Shown piece by piece: positions 34,271-45,989 of a DNA stretch of 64,000 bases (its first letter is position 1; every line of letters begins with the position of its first letter). Under the pieces are notes generated by a model that was not told where the DNA came from, made no database searches, and worked only from the letters and a program-made list of their open reading frames with translations. This DNA comes from Uranotaenia lowii (taxonomy: Eukaryota; Arthropoda; Insecta; Diptera; Culicidae): NCBI RefSeq assembly GCF_029784155.1, contig NC_073692.1, positions 67,217,888-67,281,887 on the forward strand. The letters are read 5' to 3'. The translations under genes were made by a program, and so were the position numbers.

Positions 34271-36084
34271 GTTCTGTGTTTGGTTTCGTTGAGGAACTTT
34301 AATATTTTCTCCTTTTCCAAGTGCAATAAGAAAGAGCCTGACGAAAGCTGTCTGCAATCTCACAGTTTGTTCTAGTTAGATGGTATTGTGGACAGAATAA
34401 AATTATGTGTTTGATAGTTACGGGGATATTGCAAGATACGCATATGGGAGGGTCTTCGCTGTCCATTAAGTGTTCATGGGTAAGCCTTGTATGGCCAATA
34501 CGCAGGTGTGTTAGTATTCGTCTTTCGTGGAATGTTGGACGATCCTTCCAGGCTTCGGTTGTGTTTTTAATTTCTTTCAGCTTATTAATCATACCATTCT
34601 TGGAACCAAGCCAACATGATGTGCTTTTTTAGCCATTTTGTGACTTCGGGGGATGGTACTGCTTGGTTTGGGGGACTGAGCAGTCCGCCAGCCGCAGCAA
34701 GGCGATCAGCCCTTTCGTTGCCAGGGATTCCTGAGTGCCCAGGGACAGGCTTCCGAAAAGTACTGGCGAACGACAGTATTCTTGCGAACGTTGCACATGC
34801 ACCTCGATGAAAGCTTCCCGAATAGTTCTTCCCCGACAGTTTTAAAAGAAGCGATCATGCGATGTACAGCGATGCCTTGTTTTACCTCATGCGAGAGTTT
34901 GTTCGTAGCTATGAAAGTTTTTTAAGCACCGTAACAGTTTTGGGAAAATCTTCGTGACAGTTTTCAATGCGTTGAATTTCGCATGACAGTGCTACTTACT
35001 CCGTCCGACTGTAGCCGAGATTCGCTCGGGTCGAGTTAATTTCGAACAAACGTATTTTCCTTTTGCTTGAAGCTACTGTGGGTGGTGATCACCCCAATCA
35101 CCCTCCCCACCCCTTTTCGCCTAAGGTGCACCTGCACCACACATCGCGTTACGTGCCGATCGTATGCTGCTGCTCGGTGTGAATATCTGGCTCGTTCGAT
35201 CTATTCGATCCGGGAAGCAGCGCATACGATCGGGCATGGGTACGGTATCGCCCTGCAGCCGACAGTTAGGATTAAATTATTTTCGAAACAGGAGGCATGA
35301 AGGGATGAAAACCGAACTGTCGGTTGGGTTCGCTACAGCTTAAAGCACAACATTTTCGGCAACGCATGCTTTGAACCGATTGTTCAGATACAGCTTGGGT
35401 TCTCGCACATGTTCGATGTAGCCGAAGCGTTTCGATTCGTTACCGACGGTACAGCAGCAAACCGAGTGGTAAGGAAAACCGAGACAGTTTGTTTGGCAAG
35501 ATAAAAGCTGTCATAGCAAAGCTGTACTTTTCGGAAGCCTGCCCAGGGATCCAGCACAAAGTGGTGTTTTTTTCTGAGGGATGCTGAAGAAAGTTCAGGG
35601 ACCCAAGGGTGCTTGGCGTTTCCGGCAGCGACCGCTTTTAGGACGCTGGCGGAATCGGAGAAAATTACCGAAAGAGTCGAGGGACAGTGGTCACGAGTTG
35701 CTACCAAAAGGGCGAAAGCCTCTGAGCTAAAGACTGAACAAATAGTGGGAAGGGGAAGTGATATATTGTGGTGATAACTGGATATACCGCAGCCAACCTG
35801 TCCGTCGAGAGTTCTAGAACCGTCGGTATGGAATATAGGAATATCCTTGTATTTACTATTGACGAGGTGATAGAATAGTGATAGGACTTTGGATGGATTA
35901 TCACCAGCTCTTATTTTGAAAAGCATGTAAAGATCAATGTTGAGAATTCTTTCGTTCCATTTTTGTATTCTGGGCTCGTTAGGAGTGACAATTGGCGGTA
36001 AGGACACGTGAAATTGATCAAAAAACCTTACGGTGCGTAGAACTAATGGTACCTCATGAGATCGGTCGTAGGATAACCACCGTA
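34271..36084 (-). pseudogene. Non-LTR retrotransposon relic with RNase H domain
   Basis: Minus-strand reading gives an RNase H of the type found in I/R1/Loa/Jockey-group elements: HTDGS, SSEAFALL, FSDSAS and GHSGIPGNERADRLA, holding the expected acidic residues. A C-terminal LTHLRIGHTRLTH and CVSC/H...C zinc-like segment lies at 34299-34592. The coding line is broken by a 796-bp element (34746-35541) inside the GHSGIPG region, and by an apparent one-base frameshift at a 7-T run (35567-35573). The 207-codon frame 35384-36007 is therefore partly relic and partly the inserted element. RT and endonuclease are not found next to it. 3' A/T-rich text left of 34299 may be its 3' UTR. Confidence 0.75.
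34746..35541. mobile_element. Non-autonomous TIR element, 8-bp duplication (copy 1)
   Basis: Perfect 18-bp terminal inverted repeats CAGGCTTCCGAAAAGTAC, flanked by CCCAGGGA at 34738-34745 and 35542-35549. Eight-bp duplications are typical of hAT and P superfamilies. The ends do not settle which. A strong internal hairpin spans 35158-35231 (GATCGTATGCTGCTGCTCGG against its near inverse). GACAGTTTT-like motifs recur through both halves. There is no transposase, so the element depends on a source elsewhere. Copy 2 at 59698-60539 is closely similar. Confidence 0.85.
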
Positions 36085-37029
36085 GGGGAGAATGAGGATA
36101 CTTGATCCCTGGAGATACTTGATTCCTTAGCTATATCTTCAAACTGGAATGTCTTACAAAGATCAAATGTTCTCGAAAAATGTGCCAAAATGAGCAAAAT
36201 AACAATGCTTGTAGTTTAAAATTTTTTTTATCAAAATAATTGTTTGAGTAATTGAACTTTGTTTGAAAAATTTCACAAAATGTAACTTGAAGATCTTTTT
36301 TCATCACTTTAAAATGTTCCTTACATGGGAAAATTATGAAAAAAATAATTGTTCCAATGTATCAATTGTTCGAGCGTGAAATGAACTTCAAAATACAATA
36401 TTTTCAAAGCGGTGGAAAACTCCCAACTTTTTTCAAATTTTTTTTCTAAAATGTTGATTTTGGGTACAATTGATCTCTAGTATATGGGTACAAATGATCC
36501 TGGTATTTTCTTCTTCTCAATGGATAGTGGTCATTGCTGATTACGAGATTACTAATATTTTCCCAATAGCTAATATTGATCCATCAATTATCTGAAGAAA
36601 AGGGCTAAAACAATTGATTTTCTCTTGTTTATAAAAAATTGCGCCCGTTAGTATGCAATATCATAAGGGTTGATAAAAAGCTATAGAATTTTTTTTCTGA
36701 CAATTATAGATTGTGAAATGAGAACAAACATGACCAAAATTGTCAATTAACATTCTATCTTGGGGTTTTGTTTGATTTTTTTTTTTCATGGATTAGGGCT
36801 TCCTGAATAAAGGATCAAGTCTCCCTTAACTTCAAAAATATCGCAATTTTTTTACTCCCACGAAAATGCTTCTAGTTCATCTACGGGTTCAAGTTTCGTT
36901 CTAATTTTAAAAGCATAGAAACTTGAAGTTACACGCTGTCAGAAAATGTAAAAGAGTGCGAGTTGCTAAATTTTTCCAAAAAGATATGGTGAAAAAACGA
37001 AAAAGGGATCAAGTATCCCCACTCTCCCC
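36085..37029. mobile_element. 945-bp TIR element, GGGGAGARTGRGGATACTTG ends
   Basis: The left 25 bp (36085-36109) and the inverse of the right 25 bp (37005-37029) match at 23 positions, both containing GATACTTGATCCC. Subterminal repeats of GGATACTTGATCC, GTACAATTGATC and AAGGATCAAGTCTCCC echo the ends. No transposase frame. It interrupts the minus-strand region to the right of the RNase H relic. A target duplication is not certain. Confidence 0.7.
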
Positions 37030-37122
37030 TTCTGTTTTAGCGGCAATGTTTTTCAATAGCACGTACCTGAATGGCATTTGGCAACTTTCCGGTTAAAAGA
37101 AGGGAGAGACTGGATAGAGTGT

Positions 37123-37561
37123 TATGGGGGTTTCCGCCCGAAGAGGGATTCGGTTTCTCGGGATTAAATGATTCAGACGTGTTCACTATAATGGTCACTT
37201 TATTACTAACTAACTATTTACAATGATCGGATATTTATAGCTATGGATTGTGAGTGTGTGAGTGTATGAATGCGAGAACGCTATTGGTTGTTTGCCGGTG
37301 CTATCGTTTGTTGTTGCTATTGTTGGTTTGCCGGCTATTGTCTGCTGGCGTCAGTTGCGTGGCTGTTGTTATTGTTATTGCTGCCTGCGTGTGTTTGTTT
37401 CGAGAAGGTTCTCGAGTGGACTGACTGATGGAATGTTCGGGAACTAGTTTGTAGTGTTAGTGATGATTGGCTAATGATGATGAATGACGGAGAATGATGA
37501 TGGAATGGTAATGATAGTTATAGAATGATGATGTGAGAGTAAGATGGTTTACGTCGCCACA
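37123..37561 (-). repeat. 3' LTR
   Basis: 439 bp, preceded on the element strand by the polypurine tract. Differs from the 5' LTR at about 37411 (GAGTGG versus GACTGG) and 37440 (CGGGAAC versus CGGTAAC). A 61-codon frame inside on the opposite strand recurs in both LTRs and is not a gene. Confidence 0.9.
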
Positions 37562-37572
37562 ATACTCCCCCC

Positions 37573-40500
37573 TTAATTTACGCAATAGGGACGAGTAAAT
37601 CGAACTTGTCTTCCTGACCTGGTTCGGTACTTGGGTTGTTCCTGTTCGTCCTTAGCATCAGATGATCTTTCACCGGGATCGGGTGGTTTCACTGTTGGTT
37701 CGTTGGCTTGCATGTGTGCAGCTTTTAAACGGTCGATAGAAATTGGCTGCTTTCGACCATTGATGTCCACGATGAAAACTTTCTTCTTTCGGCGCAACAC
37801 TTTGAATGGTCCATCGTAAGGCGGTGTTAGTGGCGGTTTGATTGCTCCAACTCGGACAAATACGTGGGTACATGTGGCCAATTCCTTTTGAATGAAGGTC
37901 GCTTGTTTCGAATGATTGCTTGTTGGCGTTGGTCGCAATTTTGCCATAGCTGCTTTCAAGTCAACAAGATATTCGGCGGAAGGCGACTTGCTTGAGCTTG
38001 ATGCGAAAAATTCTCCTGGAAGACGAAGAGTTGTGCCATAAGTAAGCTCAGCGCTCGAGGCTTCGATATTTTCCTTCAGCGATGTCCGCATGCCGAGAAG
38101 GACAATGGGCAAGGATTCAGTCCAGCGGGGATTCTGATGACACATAATGGCGGCTTTGAGCTGGCGGTGTGTTCGCTCAATCTGTCCGTTAGCTTGCGGG
38201 TGGTACGGTGTCGTCCTCAGGTGAGTGATGCCCAACAGCTTCGTTAATTCACGAAACAGCTCGGATTCGAATTGACGACCAAGATCCGTAGTGACGTTAA
38301 CGGGGACGCCGAATCGTGCAATCCAGCCAGCGACAAAGGCTCGGGCGATCGTGTGTGCCGTCATGTTAGGGATGGGAATTATTTCTGGCCAACGAGTAAA
38401 TTTATCGATGAGCGTTAAGCAATATACGTACCCTTCTGATGGCGGTAACGGTCCAATGATGTCCATGTGGATGTGGGCAAATCTTTCGTTCGGCGTGGAG
38501 ATTTGCACGATCGGTGCTTTGTTGTGTCGGTGAACTTTCGCTCGTTGACATGGAATGCAGTTGGTGGCGAAATTCTTGCAGTCTCTACGCAGTGAAGGCC
38601 ATACGAAACGATCAGAGATAAGACGAGTTGTCGCACGAATTCCAGGATGTGAAACGTTGTGGAATTTTCTCATGATCGCATCGCGAAACTGCTTCGGCAC
38701 GAATGGACGGATGGCTTCAGTTGACACGTCGCAATAGATAGGCGCAGACGAAAACGGGGACTTGAGCGCTTTTAGCCTGATGGTTGTGTTAAGTGGAGGA
38801 TTTTCCAGGTACAGCTTCAGCTCGGGATCAGTTTTCTGCTCGAAGGCCATACGATCGAAATCGATTGTATCGTTGGTGATTGACTCGATACGGCTCAACA
38901 TGTCAGCAACTTTGTTTGCTTCACCAGGGACATGTCGAATGTCTGTTGTGTATTCGCTGATGAAGCTGAGGTGTCGTTGTTGAGTTGGACTAGCTCGTTC
39001 CGGGCGCTGATGGAAAGCTGTGGTGAGAGGCTTGTGATCTGTGTACACGCAGAAATCACGAGCGATGAGCATGTCTTTGAAATGCTTTATCGCTTCGTAG
39101 ATTGCGAATAGCTCTCGGTCATACGTGCTAGCTTTCCTTTTGCTGTCACTCAATTTCCTGGAGAAAAATCCTAATGGTTGTCGACCATTTTCGGTGATTT
39201 GATGAAGAACTGCCCCAATAGCTGTGCCAGAGGCATCCACTTCCAGGGCTAGTTTTGCTTCAGGTGCAGGATGTGCTAGAAGGACGGCATTGGCTAGGTC
39301 CTGTTTGCATTTTTCGAATGCTTGGTTGGTTGTTTCGCTCCACTGCAAAACGGTGTTGTCGTTCCTTATGTTTCCGCAGATCATCGATTGTAAGATCTGT
39401 TGATCGACGGCGGCGTGGGGGATGAAACGTCGATAAAAATTGATAGTGCCAAGAAATCGCTTGAGCTGTTTGGCTACGGTCGGACGTGGGAAATTCAAGA
39501 CAGCATCAACCTTTTTTGGACTGGGTTTGATGCCATCTTTGGTGATCAAATGACCGAGAAATTCGACGACCGGTTGTCCAATTTGGCACTTGCTTGGGTT
39601 GATAATGAGACCATTTTCCCGGAGTCGCTGGAAGACGGTGCGCAGGTGCAGCTTGTGTTCGTCTTCGGTGGTGGATGCTATGCACAAATCATCCACATAC
39701 GGGAATACGTAGTTCAGATCTCCGAGGATGTCGTGCAAATGACGCTGGAGAGTTTGACCGGCGTTTCGTAGGCCAAACGTCATGTATTTGAATTCGAACA
39801 ATCCGAAAGGCGTGGTGATTGCGGTCTTGGGAATGTCTTCAGGTGCCACAGGAATTTGGTGGTATGCTCGTTGTAAGTCGATGCACGAAAAAATGGACTT
39901 ACCGTGCAGAATTGTTGAGAAGTCCTGGATGTGGGGTATTGGATACCGATCTGGGACTGTGATCGCATTAAGATTGCGGTAGTCACCACAAGGTCTCCAT
40001 TTTCCGTTAGGTTTCTTTACTAGATGCAGTGGACTGGCCCAGCAGCTTTTCGAGGGTTGACAAATGCCTTGTTCCATGAGGAATTTAAATTCCGCTTTGG
40101 CTTCGTTCAATTTGTCGATGGGCAAACGGCGGGGACGACAAAAAACGGGCTGACCAGTCGTGATGATTTGATGCATTGTTTGCGCTTTCGTAGGACGGTG
40201 GTTCATGTTCAGAACTGTAATGTCCTGAAACTCCTTAAGTAGTTGTGCAAATGGTGCGTTCACATCGAATGTGGTGATGGATGGTTCGGAGACTGCATTG
40301 ATGTTGTTGATTTCCAGTTTCATTGTGTTGTCGACGAGCTTGTTTCTCCGGAGATCCACTAGCAAGTCGTAGTGCTTTAGGAAATCCGCTCCGATGATGG
40401 GTGATTTAACTTCAGCTATCGTGAAGGTCCAGGTAAACGAACGACGTAGACCAATGTCGATTGTCAATCGTTTGGTGCCGTAAGTAGCGATCGGACTTCC

Positions 40501-41094
40501 ATTGGCTGCGAACAATTGATGTGAATTCGTTCGGTTCAACATTTCCTTTGGTGTTGGTGGGATCACAGAGATATCGGCTCCTGTGTCGATTAGGAAGCTT
40601 TGCGACGTTTGTTGGTCGTGGACATGAATACGGCGAATGTTGATTGTTTGGTTCAGCTTGATGCTGGAGAGACTTGGTTTTGGTTCGAGCGGCGCTTGGC
40701 GAGGAACGTGTGACCTAAAAACTGCACGTGTGTTTCTGCTTTCGGGTTTGCCATCGTAGAAAATGCACTGAATTTTAAGATCTTCCTTTTTCCACTTCTC
40801 GCACTTTCGGGCTTGTGCCCCGTGTCGGTAATGAAACCAGCAAATCCATCCACGATTACGTTTTTGCTGCGCATGATGCTGTGTTCCGGGCGGCAAATTC
40901 TTTGCTCGATCACAATTCTGGAATTTTCTCGATGTTGCCTGATCTAGACGACGCGTAAGCGCCTCGATTTGCTGCTCCAGGATGGAGATGGACGTGCCTT
41001 CCGAATGATCGGGAAAAATCCTTTCTTTACGGGGATCCATTATTTCGGCACTGTTAGGAAAACTCGAGAAGTTTTTTTTTAACTCGCGATACAC
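37573..41094 (-). CDS. Gypsy Pol polyprotein with truncated Gag
   Basis: 1173 codons with no stops. Met19 (MDPRKE) is the more likely start. Residues 19-55 resemble a Gag N-terminus. Capsid-type sequence is missing, and the frame goes straight to a Cys/His segment ([14 protein letters not shown] at 85-98) like the atypical CHCC motif of CsRn1 Gag. Then aspartic protease DTGAD at 170-174; RT with ID at 405-406, FGLRNAG at 440-446 and YVDD at 466-469; RNase H with D620, E661 and YTDHKPL at 684-690; integrase zinc motif H812, H816, C846, C849; catalytic D878, D937 and E973; and a GPF-type module near 1095-1120. It would make and integrate element cDNA. Pol looks intact, but particle formation would need Gag from another copy. 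The stop overlaps the polypurine tract. Confidence 0.92.
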   Translation of the reverse strand: MYRELKKNFSSFPNSAEIMDPRKERIFPDHSEGTSISILEQQIEALTRRLDQATSRKFQNCDRAKNLPPGTQHHAQQKRNRGWICWFHYRHGAQARKCEKWKKEDLKIQCIFYDGKPESRNTRAVFRSHVPRQAPLEPKPSLSSIKLNQTINIRRIHVHDQQTSQSFLIDTGADISVIPPTPKEMLNRTNSHQLFAANGSPIATYGTKRLTIDIGLRRSFTWTFTIAEVKSPIIGADFLKHYDLLVDLRRNKLVDNTMKLEINNINAVSEPSITTFDVNAPFAQLLKEFQDITVLNMNHRPTKAQTMHQIITTGQPVFCRPRRLPIDKLNEAKAEFKFLMEQGICQPSKSCWASPLHLVKKPNGKWRPCGDYRNLNAITVPDRYPIPHIQDFSTILHGKSIFSCIDLQRAYHQIPVAPEDIPKTAITTPFGLFEFKYMTFGLRNAGQTLQRHLHDILGDLNYVFPYVDDLCIASTTEDEHKLHLRTVFQRLRENGLIINPSKCQIGQPVVEFLGHLITKDGIKPSPKKVDAVLNFPRPTVAKQLKRFLGTINFYRRFIPHAAVDQQILQSMICGNIRNDNTVLQWSETTNQAFEKCKQDLANAVLLAHPAPEAKLALEVDASGTAIGAVLHQITENGRQPLGFFSRKLSDSKRKASTYDRELFAIYEAIKHFKDMLIARDFCVYTDHKPLTTAFHQRPERASPTQQRHLSFISEYTTDIRHVPGEANKVADMLSRIESITNDTIDFDRMAFEQKTDPELKLYLENPPLNTTIRLKALKSPFSSAPIYCDVSTEAIRPFVPKQFRDAIMRKFHNVSHPGIRATTRLISDRFVWPSLRRDCKNFATNCIPCQRAKVHRHNKAPIVQISTPNERFAHIHMDIIGPLPPSEGYVYCLTLIDKFTRWPEIIPIPNMTAHTIARAFVAGWIARFGVPVNVTTDLGRQFESELFRELTKLLGITHLRTTPYHPQANGQIERTHRQLKAAIMCHQNPRWTESLPIVLLGMRTSLKENIEASSAELTYGTTLRLPGEFFASSSSKSPSAEYLVDLKAAMAKLRPTPTSNHSKQATFIQKELATCTHVFVRVGAIKPPLTPPYDGPFKVLRRKKKVFIVDINGRKQPISIDRLKAAHMQANEPTVKPPDPGERSSDAKDEQEQPKYRTRSGRQVRFTRPYCVN

Positions 41095-41275
41095 TTAAAA
41101 TTCGCGGCGCGACGAAAAAAAGCGTGGAACTTTCGGGAAAAATCGAGCACTTTTCCACTGCACTAGCGTTTTTTATTTTTTCACTCGCGACGGAGGCTTC
41201 GAGAATTCGAACACTCGCGATAACGATAGAACTTTCGGGAAAGTCGGTTCACACGCGATCACTTTACTGAACGTA

Positions 41276-41286
41276 CGGGGTCACCA
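41276..41286 (-). promoter_or_regulatory. Primer-binding site (tRNA-Trp type)
   Basis: TGGTGACCCCG on the element strand, three bases from the 5' LTR. It matches the complement of the 3' end of animal tRNA-Trp, the primer reported for CsRn1-clade elements. tRNA identity is recalled, not searched. Confidence 0.75.
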
Positions 41287-41289
41287 ATT

Positions 41290-41728
41290 TATGGGGGTTT
41301 CCGCCCGAAGAGGGATTCGGTTTCTCGGGATTAAATGATTCAGACGTGTTCACTATAATGGTCACTTTATTACTAACTAACTATTTACAATGATCGGATA
41401 TTTATAGCTATGGATTGTGAGTGTGTGAGTGTATGAATGCGAGAACGCTATTGGTTGTTTGCCGGTGCTATCGTTTGTTGTTGCTATTGTTGGTTTGCCG
41501 GCTATTGTCTGCTGGCGTCAGTTGCGTGGCTGTTGTTATTGTTATTGCTGCCTGCGTGTGTTTGTTTCGAGAAGGTTCTCGACTGGACTGACTGATGGAA
41601 TGTTCGGTAACTAGTTTGTAGTGTTAGTGATGATTGGCTAATGATGATGAATGACGGAGAATGATGATGGAATGGTAATGATAGTTATAGAATGATGATG
41701 TGAGAGTAAGATGGTTTACGTCGCCACA
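41290..41728 (-). repeat. 5' LTR
   Basis: 439 bp, near-identical to 37123-37561. As the upstream LTR on the minus strand it should hold the element promoter. I could not single out a convincing TATA box or initiator. Confidence 0.9.
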
Positions 41729-41732
41729 GTGT

Positions 41733-44700
41733 CAAGGACTGCCCATTTATCGTTAATCAGTTCCCTCAAATCGTAAATGTCGAATTGGCATATTCTCAAC
41801 TTTTTGGAGACATATTTAGGAACTGACTAAACTGCTAAATGATTCAACTTTTTTTTGGAAAAGATTGACGTAAATGAATGATAGAAAATCACTCAATACC
41901 AACTTGTTCACGATGGTTATTGTAAATGTCTTAATATTCGATTTGGATTATCATTTATTATCATCTATTACGATTTCACGTTAGCTGGGTCATTCCGTAT
42001 CCTGATTGCGAGTTTTTATTATGAATTTCGCTCTTCATCCGTAACGATGGTCTTGGATTCGAATCGTGGATTCTAATGTGTAGTATCCAAGAGCTGGATC
42101 AATCTGATTATAAAAGTTACGTGTATTTTATAGAATGAGGAGTTGGGAATTAGTGTGTAAAATAAAAATTCGAAGGCGAGTGATCGCTCATAGAGAAAAT
42201 GCGAAATGTTTGCTGCATCTCACTCGCACACTTGATGAATCATACATCGAATCTGTGCGTGAACTTATCATCAATGGAATGATGATGTGAGAGCGAGATG
42301 AATGTCGATGACGCCGTATTCACTTGCAGTGAATGGAAAGGTGTAAATGAAAAGGCATGTTGTTGGAATTGACGATCCTGATGCATTCATTTGATTGCGT
42401 CATTCAGTTAACGATTTTTGGGAAGGAAAGTTGGCGTCCTTTCGAATAAAATTAATATTTAAAATAAGGTTACAACATAATGGTTATCCTAGTATCCTTT
42501 CTAGGATTCTGATCCTGTTCCTGAATCTTGTTCATGGATTTTTTACCGAGCTCCTGGTTTCTGAGTACTTGATCCTAATTTTGAATCGTGGATCATGATC
42601 CAGATCTAAGATCTGTAACTATGATCCGATCTAATAATTCCGGCATAAAAAATTCCACAAATTAAAAATGAGAATCAAGTTGAAGTGAAATTTTAAGATA
42701 TACTTTTTTATGATCTTTTTTCTTAAAGGCCGACTCTTCCCGATTGTGCGAAAATAAATCCAAATTAATCACCCCATCCGTGGCCGATGAAGCGCGTCTC
42801 TCGGGCGGGAACCAAGAAGATCGATGAAAATACCAAGCGATCCCCATAAAGCAGAAATGTATGATTTGATAATGATCCCGGTCTTGTGATTTTGCTGTGG
42901 AAGCCAATGTAGCAGATCGGGACTCCCTCAGGTGCTCTGCATTCCATCGTGATCTCGACGCTCTCTGGTGCATTCCTGATGGTCGCCACCCCCTGCGCTT
43001 CCCACAAATCTTGAGAAGTTGGAGCCTCTGGCCAGCTGACTATCGACTCGGTCCAGCAAGGGGAAGGGGAAAATGCACTTGCGTCGAGTTATGGTTCTGC
43101 GCAACGGATGATTCTGTAGTGCTGAGCGCATAGTTATTGATTTCGAAAACCGCCTTGCCGATTTACCGATATAACTAAACCTATCCTGCGTTTCAAAATA
43201 ACTGGGATCGCTTCTTGAGACGGAACCCTTTGGGAAACCAAGCAGAAGCAACCACGTTTGGAAAGATGCGATATGGTATGTTAATTTAAGGGATATTTGT
43301 GTCCCTCCTCCCTTCCTGTATTGAGATCGGGAATTCAAACGGTATCTCATATCCCGAGGGAACTTGCTACACTTGCTGCTTGAGCATGATTTGGTGCAAT
43401 ATGGATGCTTTCTCATCAATTGCTAGGATATCTTGATTATTTTAACTCTTCCAACCAGATCAAAGCATTTTAATTCAACATTATTTGCAAATTAAATTAA
43501 ATTGCTTAACATTCACCACATAGTTAGGTTGATACTGGATGTAAAGATAAAATTTTGTGAAACAAAAACTCTTGAATTGTTTAAGTTAGAGCTTCGCAAG
43601 TTTTGTAGATAAAAATCCAGCAAAATATCCATAACCAAGTGAACGACGTTAAACGAGGCTTTCGAGTTTATCGATCGACTCAAAATTTACCAGCATTTCA
43701 ATTTTGCAAACAACAAAAACGCTACTTTTTTGGACCACACAACTATGCATCTTGGATTGAATAGAACTCAAGAAGGTCTAAATTCAAACATAAAGTTCAA
43801 ACGATTTAAGGACGCAAAGCAGTAGATGGTCTTTTGGAACAAATGTAAGCTTTATCTTATTGGGTTCTAGTAAATTCTGAATTGTTTTTTTTTTAGAAAT
43901 TACCATCTTATGACGCCACCTACTCTACCACTGAAGTGCACATTTGATCACGAATGTTAGTTTTTTTTTAATTTGTACAAATGAGCAAATGTTTCAGAAT
44001 ATCTAGCGATAAGAAATCTTGTTTCAAAAAAACATCTCTCTTTTCTAATCCAAACTCATTAGCCAAGTTGACAAATGAAGTGGATTAACGAAAACCTCGG
44101 AACAATTTACTCTGGCTTACCGGCACCTTGATCGCAGTTGACCCCTTAATATTTCGTCCAACCGAGCATCATCTGCACTATTCTGCTCAATGAGGCGCAT
44201 CCTCGTCTTGGGCGACAACGAGACGACTTCTGAAACAACGAAATTGCGGTAAAATTCAGTGGAAAATTAATTGTCACCCATCAAGGGCCACTGTTTACGG
44301 AACTGTCAGCGGGAAATTTGCCTCTATTACTCACGGGGAGGCTTTTAAATTTCAATTTTCGCCCTTCGAAAGACCGGTGTTCTAAAAATAGGAGCCCCAT
44401 TGACATCTCGGGGAATGGCACACGTGAGCGGACCACCGATAAGAATGCTCCGGTCTGGCGTAAGGCGGCTGGTTCCGGGACCAGCTCAAATTCCGGGAGG
44501 TGTAAATTTTCCGCATTCCTGACGCGCGCACACGAGATGTGCGAGATTTGTTTTTTACTCAAACACGTTCCTTGAATTACACTCTACTGGGAAGGTAGTA
44601 TCGGAACACAGCAGCTACGCATCGAGGAATGCACAATTCTCCAGAAAGAGGAACAGTGAGCAAAATTTTTGAAAATAGTAATATTTTTTAAAGAAAATAA

Positions 44701-45453
44701 AAAAAATCGTAGTAGTTGTTTTAACTTTTAATTTTAACAGATGTGAACCAATGACAAGTTTTAAAATTTGTGGTAATATTTTTTTCAACATCCAGAAACA
44801 CAGTGCATCAAAATTTAGCGATTTTGTCTTGGCAGCTTCGAAAACATGCGCCTGCACTTGAGACGCACGATGCTGTCAACACCCCTGGCGGCGACGTGGT
44901 GCGTTCAAGGTGCCGATTTGTTATTGCATCTGATTCCTCGGATCAGCGGAAAGATTTTTCTCCGGGGAGATATTTTCGGTTCCCTGGAAAGTGAACGGAA
45001 AAGTGTGCGCCCTCGCTTAATCTTGCGCTTGGAATTTGGAGATGTCATACGTGCTTTGCGCGGTTGCTTATGCTATTGAAGGACGGAATATCTACAGAGT
45101 TTTTTTTTTGGTTTTTCGTCGCGATGCAATCCAACTAGGCAAATGACTTCAACCTGGCTTAGTTTGTTGAACGTTTTGGTATGACACCGTTGACAGCTTA
45201 GAAGCTGCCCGAAATCCACATCACATTTGTCCAAACTCGTAAGGTTCAAGTATCGATATACTTTTTGGGAATAACAGATTCAGACATCCATCACGTATAG
45301 AAATGAATATCTATGGATTCAAATTGAATTTAAAAAGATTTTTTCCCTTAAACCGAGGGTTTATTTAAAACTTTCAAATGAAAATATATAGATACAAGAG
45401 TAACTTCTTAACTAATGTTTTAAAAATAATCACTTTAAACAAAATAGTTATTT
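41733..45453. other. Gene-free stretch with two GC-richer blocks
   Basis: 41733-41830 on the minus strand has a short open stretch (DIYDLRELINDKWAVLDT) that continues in frame across the GTGT site to 37030, so it may be part of the interrupted relic; its family is unclear. 42480-42610 is a degenerate TGATCCTGAATC array. 42890-43420 and 44100-45090 are GC-richer, with overlapping frames on both strands (163 codons on minus 42928-43419, 85 and 93 codons near 44281-44575). None is recognisable. The rest is AT-rich. Confidence 0.35.
42480..42610. repeat. Degenerate TGATCCTGAATC minisatellite (locus 3)
   Basis: Runs of TATCCTAGTATCC, GATTCTGATCCTGTTCC and GATCATGATCCAGATC. Same theme as 31306-31410 and 33876-34030. 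Confidence 0.5.
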
Positions 45454-45989
45454 ATGCAACAAGTTGCAAAAAGTGATTTTTTCAGCACAAGCCGTAAATA
45501 AATCAAACGAGGCTTGCCGAGTTTTGCAACGAGTTGCATACACTACTTTTTGCAATACCGCAAAATACCCCTCAGAATTCAGTTTTTCAACATAAAGAAA
45601 TATATTGAAATTTTTCCTTTCGAATCAAAACAGTGTCGAAAAGTAGTACATTTCAACACTGTTTTGAAAACGGTATCAAAAAGACTACCTTTTAACATTT
45701 CTTTTAAAATTATAACAAAAAATCGCTGTATAATTATATTATTTGAAACAGTTTTCAAAAAAGTGCCTAAAAGTGCTACTTTACGATATTGTTTTGATTT
45801 CGTAGGAAAAACTACAAACCGTTTTTTTTGGCAAAGGAATTGGATTTCAAGGGAATTTTCAAAAAAATATGTTTGCAACTCGTTATCAAACTTAATTTTT
45901 TCATCCCATGCCGTAATAAATCGTAAAGCTTCGTTGGATAAATTTACGACTTTTGACTCGATAAAATCACTTTTTGCAACTTGTTGCAT
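45454..45989. mobile_element. 536-bp TIR element with ATGCAACAAGTTGC ends
   Basis: The 27-bp termini at 45454-45480 and 45963-45989 are perfect inverted copies (ATGCAACAAGTTGC then AAAAAGTGATTTT). Subterminal text is also inverted but diverged (GCCGTAAATAAATC / GATTTATTACGGC, GCAACGAGTTGC / GCAACTCGTT). The interior repeats a TTTCAAAACGGTNTCNAAAA theme several times. Overlapping open frames exist on both strands (164 codons plus, 136 minus). They consist of internal repeats and look incidental. Confidence 0.75.

Larger units (their letters stand above)
37123..41728 (-). mobile_element. Ty3/gypsy LTR retrotransposon (CsRn1-like), full length but gag-deleted
   Basis: 4606 bp with identical-length 439-bp LTRs at both ends, flanked by GTGT at 37119-37122 and 41729-41732. 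On the minus strand the order is 5' LTR (41290-41728), a three-base spacer, primer site TGGTGACCCCG (41276-41286), leader, one long ORF, purine tract AAGGGGGGAGTAT (37562-37574), 3' LTR (37123-37561). The primer site is complementary to the tRNA-Trp 3' end, a known trait of the CsRn1 clade, which also favours 4-bp duplications. The LTRs differ at only about two sites that I can see, so insertion was recent. The LTRs begin TGTGGC and end CCCCATA on the element strand. Confidence 0.9.
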
